DNA from: Pseudonocardia parietis | GTDB taxonomy: Bacteria > Actinomycetota > Actinomycetes > Mycobacteriales > Pseudonocardiaceae | Length of the DNA stretch: 64,000 nt | Assembly (NCBI RefSeq): GCF_017876315.1 | Contig: NZ_JAGINU010000001.1 | Location: forward strand, 6,944,001 to 7,008,000 | Direction: 5' to 3' | Shown: piece by piece, positions 16,257 through 26,700 of the stretch | Layout of the letters: the number at the start of each line of letters is the position of its first letter | How positions within the stretch are numbered: the stretch's first letter is position 1 | Program-made: the position numbers and the translations under genes | The notes under the pieces: model-generated | What the model was told of the DNA's origin: nothing | The model's database searches: none | The model's input: only the letters and a program-made list of their open reading frames with translations

Positions 16257-17479
16257 GCCCGCTCCAGGTGACCCGCCGGGGGCTGCTCGGCCTGGCCGGC
16301 GCCGGTGCGGTGCTGGCCGGGGCGGGCGCCGCCGCGGGCTACGGGTTCTCGACGGGAGCGCCCGACGACGTCGTCGGGTTCCGGGGCGCACACCAGGCCG
16401 GGATCACCACCCCGGCCCAGGACCGGTTGCACTTCGTCGCGCTCGACCTGACCACCACCGACCGCGCCGCCGTCGACGACCTGCTGCGACGCTGGACGGT
16501 CGCCGCGGAGCGGATGACGGCCGGCCGGGAGACCGCCGACCGCGGCGCGATCCCGGCCGACGTCCACGACGCCCCGGCCGACACCGGGGAGGCGCTCGGA
16601 TTGCCCGCGGCCGCGCTGACGCTGACGTTCGGGGTGGGGGCCACCCTGTTCGACCGGCTCGGCATCACCGACCGTCGCCCGGCGCCGCTGGCCGAGCTGC
16701 CGGGGTTCCAGGGCGACCGGCTCGACCCGGCACGCTCCGGTGGGGACCTGTGTGTCCAGGCGTGCGCGAACGATCCGCAGGTCGCAGTGCACGCGGTCCG
16801 GAACCTGGTGCGGGCGGGCTTCGGCGTCACCGAGGTCCGCTGGTCACAGCTCGGGTTCGGGCGGACGTCGTCGACCTCGACCGGCCAGGACACCCCGCGC
16901 AACCTGTTCGGTTTCAAGGACGGCACCAACAACCTCAAGGCCGAGGAGCCGGCGCTGCTCGACGACCACGTGTGGGTCGGCGACGAGGGCCCGGACTGGT
17001 TGCGGGGCGGCTCCTACCTGGTCGCCCGGCGGATCCGGATGCACATCGAGACCTGGGACCGGACGTCGCTGGACGAGCAGCAGCGGATCGTCGGCCGGGA
17101 CAAGGGCGAGGGGGCGCCGCTCACCGGCACCGCCGAGTTCGACATCGCCGACCTCGCCGCGACCGGGCCGGCCGGGCCGGTGATCGCGGACGACGCGCAC
17201 ATCCGGCTGGCCTCGGCCCAGCACAACGGCGGGGCCCGGATGCTGCGCCGGGGCTACAACTTCGTCGACGGTTCCGACGGCCGCGGTCACCTCGACGCCG
17301 GGCTGTTCTTCGTCGCGTTCGTCCGGGACCCGCAGCGCCAGTTCGTGCCGGTGCAGCGCGAGCTGGCCCGCTCCGACCGGATGATGGAGTACCTGCAGCA
17401 CACCGGGTCGGCCGTCTTCGCGGTCCCGGCCGGTCTGCGCGACGGCGACGACTACTGGGGTCGCACGCTGCTGGCGTAG
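16253..17479 (+). CDS. efeB: Dyp-type haem peroxidase EfeB, Tat-exported
   Basis: The 408-residue protein has a twin-arginine signal (T-R-R-G-L-L-G-L-A-G-A-G) at residues 6-30. The Dyp-type domain contains G-F-K-D-G-T-N-N (the G-x-x-D-G motif, whose Asp assists peroxide cleavage), the region D-A-H-I-R-L-A-S with the proximal His, and M-L-R-R-G-Y-N-F-V-D-G with the conserved Arg. EfeB works with EfeU and EfeO in iron uptake, by iron oxidation or haem deferrochelation. GTG 16253 overlaps the efeO stop (GTGA). The 3' end overlaps the convergent transglycosylase by 28 nt. Confidence 0.94.
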   Translation: MSPLQVTRRGLLGLAGAGAVLAGAGAAAGYGFSTGAPDDVVGFRGAHQAGITTPAQDRLHFVALDLTTTDRAAVDDLLRRWTVAAERMTAGRETADRGAIPADVHDAPADTGEALGLPAAALTLTFGVGATLFDRLGITDRRPAPLAELPGFQGDRLDPARSGGDLCVQACANDPQVAVHAVRNLVRAGFGVTEVRWSQLGFGRTSSTSTGQDTPRNLFGFKDGTNNLKAEEPALLDDHVWVGDEGPDWLRGGSYLVARRIRMHIETWDRTSLDEQQRIVGRDKGEGAPLTGTAEFDIADLAATGPAGPVIADDAHIRLASAQHNGGARMLRRGYNFVDGSDGRGHLDAGLFFVAFVRDPQRQFVPVQRELARSDRMMEYLQHTGSAVFAVPAGLRDGDDYWGRTLLA

Positions 17480-18177
17480 CCGGCGGCGGCGGACCAGACG
17501 TCGCGGGCGTAGCTGTCCGAGGCGTTGTAGGCGAGCACGCCGTCCCACCAGTCGTCGCCCTCGGCGACGTCGCGCCCGCTCGAGCACAGGTACCCGGCCG
17601 CGGCGAGTGCGGCGTCGTCGACCTGCTGGGGGTCGGCGACGCCGTCGTCGTTCCCGTCGGCGCCGTGGCGGGCCCAGGTCTCGGGCAGGAACTGCATCGG
17701 ACCGACCGCCCGGTCGAGCACCGGATCGCCGTCGAGCCGGCCGCCGTCGGTGTCGGTGACCCGGCGGGTGCCGTTGTCGCCGTCCAGCGCGATGCCGACG
17801 ATCGGCGGGTCGGCCCGGCCGTCGCTTCCCGGGCGGGCGCCCCCGATCCGCGCGTGCCGGGACTCGATGCTGCCGATCCCGGCCAGGGTCGACCAGCTCA
17901 GCCCGCACTGCGGGGTGCGTTCGCGCTGGCGTACCTCGGCGGAGGCGTAGGCCGCGAGGGTGCGCTCCGGGATGCCGGTGTCGCGGGCGGTCGCGCGGGC
18001 CCAGCCGGCGGCGTCGGTGCCGGCCGGCAGCGCGGCGACGGCCGGGGGCGGGCTGTCCGGGTCCACCGGGGTGCGCGGCGACGACGGCCGCCGGTCCGTG
18101 CCCACCATCACGAGGACGGCGAGCAGGGCGAGGACCACGACGGTGCCGAGGATCGCGAACAGCGACCGGATGCGCAT
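17452..18177 (-). CDS. Membrane-anchored lytic transglycosylase (LpqU/MltB-like)
   Basis: The 241-residue protein has one N-terminal membrane span (about 6-24) and a Pro-rich linker. An MltB-type lytic transglycosylase domain follows, with the catalytic Glu in L-A-G-I-G-S-I-E-S-R-H-A-R-I-G-G, then D-R-A-V-G-P-M-Q-F-L-P-E-T-W, D-G-N-D-D-G-V-A-D-P-Q-Q-V-D-D-A-A (likely Ca-binding) and L-A-Y-N-A-S-D-S-Y. It cleaves glycan strands of peptidoglycan. In mycobacteria LpqU occupies this place between mazG and eno. ATG 18177 is chosen over GTG 18186 because TAGCGT lies 7 nt before it. Confidence 0.92.
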   Translation of the reverse strand: MRIRSLFAILGTVVVLALLAVLVMVGTDRRPSSPRTPVDPDSPPPAVAALPAGTDAAGWARATARDTGIPERTLAAYASAEVRQRERTPQCGLSWSTLAGIGSIESRHARIGGARPGSDGRADPPIVGIALDGDNGTRRVTDTDGGRLDGDPVLDRAVGPMQFLPETWARHGADGNDDGVADPQQVDDAALAAAGYLCSSGRDVAEGDDWWDGVLAYNASDSYARDVWSAAAGYASSVRPQ

Positions 18178-18184
18178 TTCCTCC

Positions 18185-18190
18185 ACGCTA
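18185..18190 (-). promoter_or_regulatory. -10 box for the transglycosylase gene
   Basis: On the minus strand TAGCGT lies 7 nt upstream of ATG 18177; GGAGGAA in between is too close to act as a ribosome site. Confidence 0.5.
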
Positions 18191-18228
18191 CCGAGCCGTA
18201 GCCGTGCGCGTGGTGGCCGCAGCGGGAG

Positions 18229-18261
18229 GTCAGGGCGAGGTCAGGGCGAGGTCAGGGCGAC
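18229..18261. repeat. Three-copy 11-bp tandem repeat
   Basis: GGTCAGGGCGA is repeated three times just behind the mazG stop and reaches into its last codons. It may reflect slippage; no stem is formed. Confidence 0.75.
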
Positions 18262-19202
18262 TGCCAGTACCGGCGCCAGTCGGGGCCGGTCAGGGCGTGC
18301 GGGTCCTTCCCCTCCGCCGCGGCGGCCTTCTCCGCGGAGCGGACCCGGGCCTCGAACGCGCGGGCGACCGAGCGCAGCGCGGCCTCCGGGTCGCCCCCGC
18401 CGAGCTGGGTGAGCGCGGCCAGCCGGAACAGCCGCTCCCCCGGGTCCTCGCCGTCGGGCAGCAGGTCGGCGGGCAGCCGGGCCTTCGCCGTCCGCGACGC
18501 CAGCTTGGCGGCCAGCGCGACGGCAGGCTGGGCGGTCGCGACCCCGTCCACGCTGGACTCGCGCTGCTTCTCCGAGCGCTTCAGCTCGTCCCACCGGCGG
18601 TCCTGGTCGGCGGCGGTGGCGACCCGCTCCCCCTCGGCGAAGACGTGCGGGTGCCGCCCGACCAGCTTGTCGACCAGCCCGGTCGCGACCTCGTCGATCG
18701 CGAACGGCGTGCCGGGGTGCTCGGCGGCGACACGGGCGTGGAACAGCACCTGGAGCAGGACGTCGCCGAGCTCCTCGCGCAGCTCGGTGCGGTCGCCGTC
18801 CTCGATCGACTGGTAGAGCTCGTAGCACTCCTCGACGAGGTAGCGCAGCAGCGACTCGTGGGTCTGCTCGGCGTCCCACGGGCAGCCGCCCGGTGAGCGG
18901 AGCTCGTCCATCACGGCGACCGCGTCGAGCACGGCGTGGCCGGTCGGCGGTGGCACTGTGATCTTTCCGGTCTCGCCGGCCTCGCCGGCCTCTCCGGCGG
19001 CCGGGTGCCCGGCCGGGACGAGCAGCACGGTGCCCTCGGGCAGCGATGCGGGGTCCGTGCCGTCCCAGTCCCCGGCGCCCGCCGCGGCCCCGGCGTCGAG
19101 CCCCGGCACGCCGAGCACCTCGGTCGCCGCACGCAGGGCGGGCAGCGCGGCGGCCGGGAGCGCGGCACCGCGGCGCGGGCAGACGACGACCGTGGCGGCC
19201 AT
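18252..19202 (-). CDS. mazG: Nucleoside triphosphate pyrophosphohydrolase MazG
   Basis: The 316-residue enzyme hydrolyses NTPs to NMP and pyrophosphate. The catalytic signature is in Y-L-V-E-E-C-Y-E-L-Y (EExxE) followed by L-R-E-E-L-G-D-V-L-L-Q-V-L-F-H (ExxD), after the family start C-P-W-D-A-E-Q-T-H-E-S-L. Residues 1-90 are a poorly conserved N-terminal domain with an odd E-A-G-E-A-G-E-T-G run. Neighbours mfd and the LpqU-like gene match the mycobacterial order. ATG 19202 shares one base with the stop of the upstream lipoprotein gene, so the two are coupled. Confidence 0.93.
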   Translation of the reverse strand: MAATVVVCPRRGAALPAAALPALRAATEVLGVPGLDAGAAAGAGDWDGTDPASLPEGTVLLVPAGHPAAGEAGEAGETGKITVPPPTGHAVLDAVAVMDELRSPGGCPWDAEQTHESLLRYLVEECYELYQSIEDGDRTELREELGDVLLQVLFHARVAAEHPGTPFAIDEVATGLVDKLVGRHPHVFAEGERVATAADQDRRWDELKRSEKQRESSVDGVATAQPAVALAAKLASRTAKARLPADLLPDGEDPGERLFRLAALTQLGGGDPEAALRSVARAFEARVRSAEKAAAAEGKDPHALTGPDWRRYWQSP

Positions 19203-20122
19203 CAGCTCGCGGGCGGGGTCGGGGTGGTGCCGGCCGGCAGCACCAGCGAGGTCTCCTCCGCCGCGGGCACGGCGATCATCCGGACCGGGTCCCAGACGCC
19301 GTAGCGCGGGTTCAGCTCGACGCCGTCACGCAGGGCGGTCGGGGTCAGCAGCCGGACCCCGGCCTCGGCGAGGGTCTGCTGGTCGAGCCGGTCCGCGGCG
19401 CTCGCCTCCGGTGCAGGCGGCGGGCCGTCCAGGTTGCGGTCGGTCACCCGGACGACGACCCAGCCCTGACCGGTACCGAGCTGGAACGCGGCGACCCGGC
19501 CGGCCGGGAGACCGATCAGCGGGGTCAGCGCGGCCTGCGGGGTCTCGGCCGGGCGGATCGCCAGGTTCCGCTGGGTGGTGGCGGCACCGGCGAGCGCGGT
19601 CTCGGCGCGCTCGCCCCCGGCGGCGACCTCGTGGGCCAGTCCGACGGCCTCCTCGCGGGTCTGCGCGACGGCGACGTCGGCGGTGACCGACAGCCGGTCG
19701 ATCTCGGAGCGGGCCAGCGCGACGAGCTCCAGGTCGTCCCGGACCGAGGCCCGCGGGCCGCCGATCGCGAGAGAGCCCTCGGTGACCGCCTGCTCGCCCC
19801 CCGCCCGGTCGATCTGCGCGGTCACCTGCTGCTCGGTGACCGTGATGCCCCGCTCGGCGACGGCGCGGCCGAGCAGGTCCCGGATGACGAGCTGGGAGAC
19901 CACGGCGCGGCCGATGTCGGCCTCCGAGCCGCCCTGGGTCTCCAGCCCGTCGACGAGGCCGGGGCGGGTGAGCACCGAGGTGATCGCGGGCTGGGCCTCG
20001 GCGAGCGGGATCGAGCTCCCGCCGACGATCGCGGCCGAGTCTGCCCGGTTCGGCCCGGTACCGCAGCCGGCGACGAGCGCCCCGACGATCACCAGGGCGC
20101 CGAGGATCCTGCATGTCCGCAC
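19202..20122 (-). CDS. SurA-like lipoprotein (peptidyl-prolyl isomerase/chaperone family)
   Basis: The 306-residue protein has a lipoprotein signal (I-V-G-A-L-V-A-G-C, cleavage before C20). A helical SurA N-terminal-like region follows: D-S-A-A-I-V-G-G-S-S-I-P-L-A-E-A-Q, then D-L-L-G-R-A-V-A-E-R-G-I-T-V-T-E-Q-Q-V. It is therefore probably an extracellular foldase or chaperone. A clear parvulin active site was not recognised, so isomerase activity is uncertain. GTG 20122 is the natural start. It is coupled to mazG downstream and lies 12 nt from the stop of the tricorn-like gene. Confidence 0.78.
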   Translation of the reverse strand: MRTCRILGALVIVGALVAGCGTGPNRADSAAIVGGSSIPLAEAQPAITSVLTRPGLVDGLETQGGSEADIGRAVVSQLVIRDLLGRAVAERGITVTEQQVTAQIDRAGGEQAVTEGSLAIGGPRASVRDDLELVALARSEIDRLSVTADVAVAQTREEAVGLAHEVAAGGERAETALAGAATTQRNLAIRPAETPQAALTPLIGLPAGRVAAFQLGTGQGWVVVRVTDRNLDGPPPAPEASAADRLDQQTLAEAGVRLLTPTALRDGVELNPRYGVWDPVRMIAVPAAEETSLVLPAGTTPTPPAS

Positions 20123-20134
20123 CAGGTCACCCTC

Positions 20135-23100
20135 TCACGGTGTGTGGCGACGATCTCCCCCACCCGGTCGGGCGGGCAGGGCCGGGCGCGCCATCGACGG
20201 GCGGGTCGCGACGTCCGGCGGCCGGGCGGGCGGGTGCTCGGCGAGGCGCGCGAGGGCGAGCTCGATCGCCCGGTCCAGCTGCGGGTCCCGGCCCGCGGCC
20301 CGGTCCTGCGGGGTCACCACGACCTCGACGTCCGGGGCGACGCCGTGGTTCTCCATGCCCCAGCCGAGATCGTCGAACCAGGTGGCGTAGCGGGGCTGGG
20401 TGATCCGGGTGCCGTCGACGAGGCCGTACCGGCCGTCGATGCCGATCACCCCGCCCCAGGTCCGGACGCCGACCACCGGCCCGATGCCGAGCCGCTTGAT
20501 CGCCGCGGTGACGATGTCGCCGTCCGAGCCGGACCGCTCGTCGGCCAGCGCGACGACCGGCCCGCGGGGAGCCTGCTCCGGATACGTCGACGGCGCCCGG
20601 TGGCGGGGCAGGTCCCAGCCGATCACGGTGCGGGCCAGCTTCTCCACCACCAGCTGCGAGGTGTGCCCGCCGCGGTTGCCGCGGACGTCGAGCACCAGGC
20701 CGTCCTTGGCGGTCTCGCGGGCCAGGTCGCGGTGCAGCTGCGCCCAGCCGTACCCCATCATGTCCGGCACGTGCAGGTAGCCGAGCCGGCCGCCGGAGCG
20801 CTCGGCGACCTCGGAGCGCAGCCGGGCCACCCGGTCCTGGTAGCGCAGCTCGGTATCGGAGTGCAGCGGCCGGACCGCGACCCGGCGGACGGTGCCGGCG
20901 TCCTCGCGGTCCGGGCCGGAGCGCACGGTCAGCTCCACGGTGCGCCCGGCCGCAGACACCAGCAGCGGCGCCGCGCCCCAGTGCGGGTCGACCGGGGCGC
21001 CGCCCACCTCCAGCAGCACGTCCCCGGCCCGGACGTCGACGCCCGGCGCCGACAGCGGGCTGCGCGCGGCCGGGGCGGATGTCTCCGGCGGCAGCACCCT
21101 GGTGATCCGCCACCCGGGCCCACCGGCCACCGGTTCCAGGTCGGCGCCGAGCAGGCCGGGGCGGCCGGTCCCGTCGCCCGCGGGCCGGGTGCCGATCACG
21201 TAGGCGTGCGAGGTCCCGAGCTCGCCGTGCAGCTCCCACAGCAGGTCGAGCAGGTCGTCGTGGCTGCCCACCCGGTCCACCAGCGGGCGATAGCGGGCCG
21301 TCTCGGCGGCCCAGTCGACCCCGGCCATGTCCTCGACCCAGAAGTGGTCGCGCATCAGGCGGGCGGTCTCGTCGAACATCTGCCGCCACTCGGTGGACGG
21401 GTCGATCGTGACGACCAGCCTGCGGGTGTCGATCTCGAACTCGTCACCGCCGCCGTCCCCGTCCGGGGCCGACGAGCTGCTGCGGTCGGCGCGCAGCAGC
21501 CGGACCTTGCCGTGGTCCCGCACGACGATCCGGGTGCCGTCGCCGCTCACCGCGAACCCGGACGCCGGGTCGGCGATCACGGTGACCGAGCGCCGCGCGA
21601 GGTCGAAGCGTTCCAGTACGGCGCGTTCCCGCTCGGCGTCCTCGCCGGCGAGGCTGTCCCCGAGCACACCGCCGCCGGGCAGCCGGAGCCAGACGAGCCC
21701 GCCGGAGACCGGGGTGAGGCCGTGGTAGCGGGCGGCCTCGACCGGGATCCCGACGACGCGGTCGGCGATCCCGTCGGCGTCGACCACGACCTCCGGCGGG
21801 TCGCCGTCCTCCGCCTTCCCGCCCCGCCCCGGCTTCGACCCGGACGCGGGCGCGGCGCCGGCGGGCGCGGGGTCAGCGGACGTCGTGGCACCGTCCCCGT
21901 CGTCGTCGGGCGCGGGTTCCGGCGGAGCCGCGGGCGGGTCCTCGGGGCCCTCATCCGCGGAGTCGACCGGGCGTCCCTTCGGGCTCTCCCCGAACGGCGA
22001 CGGCGTCCGCGCGGCCAGCGGCACCAGGAACGGCTTCCACCCGGTACCGAAGGTCAGGTCGAAGGAGTGCTGGTCGTAGGCCGGGTCGAACACCCGGCGG
22101 GACAGGAACGCCAGGTGCCTGCCGTCCGCGGTGAACACCGGGTCGCTGTCGTGGAAGCGGGCCGGGGTGACCTCGACGTGCTCGCCGTCGGCGACCCGGG
22201 TCAGCAGCACCCGGGACAGGCCGGCCTCGGTGGGGTCGCACCAGGCGAGCCAGGCCGAGTCGGGCGACCAGGCGAGGTCGAACGGCTCGCCCGCCCCGCC
22301 GCGGGCCAGCTCGCGCAGCTCCCCGGCATCCGGCGCCGCGTCGTCGGGGGCGTCGTCGACCACCCCGTCGTCGGGGTCGTCGTCCGAGGCGTTGCCCGGC
22401 TGCTCCGGGGCCGATCCGGTGTGCAGCACCAGCAGCCGCCCGTCGTGCGTGGTGAGCGCGACGGCCGTGCCGTCCGGGGCCGGGACGAGCTCCAGCACCC
22501 GGCCGAGTTGCCCGGCCGCGTACCGCACCCGTTCGGCGGCCTCGGGCGCGTGCGCGTCCAGCGGCGCGACACACACCGCGTCCTCGCCCTCGGCGTCGTC
22601 CACCCACACCGCGCGGTGGTCGTCCAGGGGGTGCGCCAGCCGGGCGCGTACGCCCGGTTCGGCGAGCAGGGCGCGGGCCGGGCCGTCGCGGTGGGTCAGC
22701 CGGTGCACGGTGCCGCGCACCCCGACGATGCTCGCCCGGCCGGTCCGGTCCGGCCGCACCGGCCCGAGGTCGCCGGGGATCGCGGCGCGGAACGGGTCAC
22801 GGGCCGAGCGCGGGCCGCCGAGCCGGATCTCGATCCGACGGGGTCGCGACGCCGCGCCGAGGTCGTCGAGCAGGAAGATCTCGCCGGCGCACTCGTAGAC
22901 GACGCGGCGGCCGTCGGTGGTGGCGTGCCGGGCGTAGAAGTCGGGCGCCTCGCCACCGGCACCGTGGTCGGTGTGGCGCCGCAGGCCATCGGCCGTGGCG
23001 GTCCCGAGGGGGACGGAGTAGACGTTGCCCCAGCCCTCGTGGTCGGAGACGAACGCCAGCCGGGGCCCGTCCGCGGTGTCGACGATCATCGGGCACTCGA

Positions 23101-23665
23101 GCTGGCCGTCGAGGTCGGACAGCACCCGGGTGAACTCACCGGAGCCGTCGGCGTCCAGCCAGAGCCTGCCGGCCCGCCCGCCGCGGTAGCGCTTCCAGTG
23201 CGCCGCGTCGCGGGCGCCCTCGACCTGGGTGAGCACCGCGGGGCCGTCCGGCTGGTGGGCGAGCGCGGTCAGCGAGCCGTACGGGAGCCGCCGCGGTGTC
23301 CCGCCGGTGGCCGGGACGGCGTGCGCCCAGGTCCGGGAGGTCGGGTCGTCGTGGGCGGACAGCGCGACGACCGCGCCGTCCGGGGTCCAGCCGGCGGCCC
23401 GCGTCGACGGGTCGCCCCACCAGGTCAGCCGCTGCACCCCGCCACCCTCGACACCGGTGCGGTAGACCTCCCACGCACCGTCGCGCCGCGAGGCCCACGC
23501 GACGGACGAGCCGTCCGGGGAGATCCGCGGCGCGGACACCGGCACCTCGTCGGCGGTCAGCCGGTACGCCCGTCCGCCGACGACCGGCACGGTCCACACG
23601 TCGTCCTGAGCGACCAGGACCAGGGTGTCGTCGTGCAGGTGCGGATGGCGCAGGAAAACCGGCAT
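20135..23665 (-). CDS. Tricorn-like protease (S41 family)
   Basis: The 1176-residue protein matches tricorn core protease. Residues 1-330 form a six-bladed beta-propeller and about 340-700 a second propeller, interrupted by an acidic Pro/Ala-rich insertion near 575-620. A helical and PDZ-like part follows, then the S41 serine protease domain. Catalytic residues expected from Thermoplasma tricorn are in place: His in G-T-S-H-A-Y-V (about 817), the nucleophile Ser in S-G-S-D-G-D-I-V (about 1045) and Glu in G-M-E-N-H-G-V-A-P-D (about 1104). Tricorn degrades peptides from the proteasome in the cytoplasm. Actinobacteria have both. Confidence 0.93.
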   Translation of the reverse strand: MPVFLRHPHLHDDTLVLVAQDDVWTVPVVGGRAYRLTADEVPVSAPRISPDGSSVAWASRRDGAWEVYRTGVEGGGVQRLTWWGDPSTRAAGWTPDGAVVALSAHDDPTSRTWAHAVPATGGTPRRLPYGSLTALAHQPDGPAVLTQVEGARDAAHWKRYRGGRAGRLWLDADGSGEFTRVLSDLDGQLECPMIVDTADGPRLAFVSDHEGWGNVYSVPLGTATADGLRRHTDHGAGGEAPDFYARHATTDGRRVVYECAGEIFLLDDLGAASRPRRIEIRLGGPRSARDPFRAAIPGDLGPVRPDRTGRASIVGVRGTVHRLTHRDGPARALLAEPGVRARLAHPLDDHRAVWVDDAEGEDAVCVAPLDAHAPEAAERVRYAAGQLGRVLELVPAPDGTAVALTTHDGRLLVLHTGSAPEQPGNASDDDPDDGVVDDAPDDAAPDAGELRELARGGAGEPFDLAWSPDSAWLAWCDPTEAGLSRVLLTRVADGEHVEVTPARFHDSDPVFTADGRHLAFLSRRVFDPAYDQHSFDLTFGTGWKPFLVPLAARTPSPFGESPKGRPVDSADEGPEDPPAAPPEPAPDDDGDGATTSADPAPAGAAPASGSKPGRGGKAEDGDPPEVVVDADGIADRVVGIPVEAARYHGLTPVSGGLVWLRLPGGGVLGDSLAGEDAERERAVLERFDLARRSVTVIADPASGFAVSGDGTRIVVRDHGKVRLLRADRSSSSAPDGDGGGDEFEIDTRRLVVTIDPSTEWRQMFDETARLMRDHFWVEDMAGVDWAAETARYRPLVDRVGSHDDLLDLLWELHGELGTSHAYVIGTRPAGDGTGRPGLLGADLEPVAGGPGWRITRVLPPETSAPAARSPLSAPGVDVRAGDVLLEVGGAPVDPHWGAAPLLVSAAGRTVELTVRSGPDREDAGTVRRVAVRPLHSDTELRYQDRVARLRSEVAERSGGRLGYLHVPDMMGYGWAQLHRDLARETAKDGLVLDVRGNRGGHTSQLVVEKLARTVIGWDLPRHRAPSTYPEQAPRGPVVALADERSGSDGDIVTAAIKRLGIGPVVGVRTWGGVIGIDGRYGLVDGTRITQPRYATWFDDLGWGMENHGVAPDVEVVVTPQDRAAGRDPQLDRAIELALARLAEHPPARPPDVATRPSMARPALPARPGGGDRRHTP

Positions 23666-23677
23666 GGGAGAACGCTA

Positions 23678-23697
23678 ACCCGGCGCCGGCGCCGGGT
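23678..23697. terminator. Perfect 20-bp GC palindrome behind mfd
   Basis: ACCCGGCGCC is followed directly by its reverse complement. It lies between the mfd stop and the tricorn-like start; there is no T-run, so rho-independent termination is uncertain. Confidence 0.4.
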
Positions 23698-23709
23698 CCG
23701 GCCCGGCGA

Positions 23710-26700
23710 TCAGGTCGCCGAGCTGTGCACCGGTGCCGGGGCCGGCACGATCTGCGCCAGCAGCTCTGCACACCAGCCGAGCAGCTCGACGTCGCGCACC
23801 GGCGCCCCGCCGATCCGGCCGCCCTGGACCGGCTTCGGCACGGTGACCATCTGCGCCGCCGCCTTGTACTGCGCCTTCGGGTAGAGCCGCTTGAGCCGCA
23901 GCTGCGCCGAGTCGGGCAGCTGCATCGGGCCGATCCGCAGCTGGGCCCCGGCCGAGGCGACCTCGCGGACGCCGAGCCGCCGGCAGAGCTGGCGGAACCG
24001 GGCCACCTCCAGCAGGTTGCGCACCGGGGTGGGCGGATCGCCGTAGCGGTCGGTCAGCTCCTCGACGATCGCGGACAGGGCCGCGTCGTCCGGCGCCTCG
24101 GCGATCTTGCGGTAGACCTCCAGGCGCAACCGCTCGCCGTCGATGTAGTCGTGCGGGACGTGCGCGTCGACCGGCAGGTCCACCCGCACCTCGACGAGCT
24201 CCTCCGGCTCGGCGCCGTCCTCGCCCGTCTGCTTCCGGAACGCCGCGACGGCCTCCCCGACGAGCCGGATGTAGAGGTCGAACCCGACGCCGGCGATGTG
24301 GCCGCTCTGCTCGGCGCCGAGGATGTTGCCCGCGCCGCGGATCTCCAGGTCCTTCATCGCGACGGCCGCACCGGCGCCCAGCTCGGAGTGCTGGGCGATG
24401 GTGGCGAGCCGGTCGTGCGCGGTCTCGGTGAGCGGGTGCTCGGGCGGGAACAGGAAGTAGGCGTAGCCACGCTCGCGGCCCCGCCCGACCCGGCCACGCA
24501 GCTGGTGCAGCTGGGACAGCCCGAGGGTGTCCGAGCGCTCGACGACCAGCGTGTTGGCGTTGGAGATGTCCAGGCCGTTCTCGACGATCGTGGTGCAGAC
24601 GAGCACGTCGGACTCGCGGTGCCAGAACGCGTTGACCGTGCGTTCGAGCACCTCCTCGTTCATCTGGCCGTGCGCGACGGCGATCCGGGCCTCCGGCACC
24701 AGGTCCTGGATCTTCTTCGCCGCCCGGTCGATCGAGGAGACCCGGTTGTGCACGTAGAACACCTGGCCGTCACGCAGCAGCTCGCGGCGGACGGCGGCGG
24801 CGACCTGCTTGTCGTCGTAGGCGCCGACGTAGGTCAGGGTCGGGTGCCGGTCCTCGGGCGGGGTGGTGATGGCCGACATCTCGCGGATACCGGCCAGGCT
24901 CATCTCCAGGGTCCGCGGGATCGGCGTCGCGGACAGGGTCAGCACGTCGACGTGCGCGCGCAGCGCCGTGATGTGCTCCTTGTGCTCGACGCCGAAGCGC
25001 TGCTCCTCGTCGACGACCACCAGGCCGAGGTCCTTGTAGCGGACTCCGGTCTGCAGCAGCCGGTGCGTCCCGACGACGATGTCGACGGTGCCGTCGGCGA
25101 GCTTCCCGATCGTCTCCTTCGCCTCGGCCGTGTCGGTGAACCGGGACAGCCCGCGCACCTCCACCGGGAACGCGCGCATCCGCTCCGCGAACGTGTTGAG
25201 GTGCTGGGTGGCGAGCAGCGTCGTCGGCACGAGGACGGCGACCTGCTTGCCGTCCTGCACGGCCTTGAACGCCGCCCGCACCGCGATCTCGGTCTTGCCG
25301 AAGCCGACGTCGCCGGAGATGACCCGATCCATCGGGACCGGGCGCTCCATGTCCCGCTTGACCTCGTCGATCGCCGAGAGCTGGTCGGGGGTCTCGGTGT
25401 AGGGGAAGGCGTCCTCCAGCTCGCGCTGCCACGGGCTGTCGGCGCCGAACGCGTGCCCCGGCGACGCCTGGCGCGCCGCGTAGAGCTGCACCAGCCCGGC
25501 CGCGATGTCCTTGACGGCCTTGCGGGCGCGCCCCTTGGTCTTCGCCCAGTCCGCGCCGCCCAGCTTGTTGACGGCAGGCTGCTCGCCGCCGACGTAACGG
25601 CTGATCTCGTCGAGCGCGTCGGTCGGGACGAACAGCCGGTCGGCCGGCTGCCCCCGCTTGGAGCTCGCGTACTCCAGCACCAGGTACTCGCGGGTGGCGC
25701 CCTGGACGGTGCGTTCCTTCATCTCGACGAAGCGCCCGATGCCGTGCTGGTTGTGGACGACGTGGTCGCCGGGCGCCAGCACGGCCAGGTCGACGGCGTT
25801 GCGCCGGCGCGGGGTGGTCTTGCGCGGGGCGGCGTCCAGCCCGGCACGGCTACCGGTCAGGTCCGCCTCCGAGACCAGCACCAGGCCGACCTCGGTGGCG
25901 GTGAAGCCGTTCAGCAGGCGCCCGCAGGTGACGGTGACGACGCCCTTCTCCGGTGCGTCGGCCAGCGTCGGTACCGCGGTGGCGGGCACCTCGGCCTCGC
26001 GCAGCTGCTCCAGCGAGCGGTCGGCGGTGCCCTGCCCGGCCAGGACCAGCACGGCCGACCCGCCGGTGGCCACGTGCGCGCGCAGGTCGGTCAGCGCGCG
26101 GTCGATGTCGCCGCGGTAGGGCTCGATCTCGTGCACGGCCGGGACGATCACGTCCTCGGAGCCGGACAGCAGCGGGCTCAGCGACACCACGGGCCGGCCG
26201 CTGCCGGTGGCGTGCCGCAGCGTCGAGGTGAGGCCCTGGTAGGCCGAGGCCGAGACGTCGATCGGGGCTTCCCCGCCCGCCCCGGTCGCCAGCCAGGACG
26301 CCTCCAGGAACTCCTGACCGGTGCGGACGAGGTCGGCGCAGCGGGTGCGGATCCGCTGCGGGTCGGCGAGCAGCACCCGCGACCCGGACGGCAGCAGGTC
26401 GGTGAGCTGCTGCATCTCGGCGCCCACGAGCGCCGGGATCAGCGACTCCATGCCCTCGTCGGGGATGCCCTCGGCCAGCTTCTCCAGCAGCTCGCGCAGC
26501 GGGTTGCCACCGAGTCCGGCGGCCTCGGGCTGCTGGGCGGCCAGCGCCGCGGCCCGTTCCCGCACCGGCCCGGTGAGCAGCAGCTCCCGGCACGGCGGCA
26601 CGACGACCTGCGTCACCTCGCCGACCGAGCGCTGGTCGGCGACCGAGAACGCCCGCATCTCGGACACCTCGTCGCCCCAGAACTCGACGCGCACCGGGTG

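Noticed and set aside
19046..23884. A 1612-codon open frame on the plus strand
   Set aside because: It is antisense to the SurA-like and tricorn-like genes; its composition is Arg/Gly/Pro/Ala-rich without domains, as expected of the opposite strand of GC-rich coding DNA.
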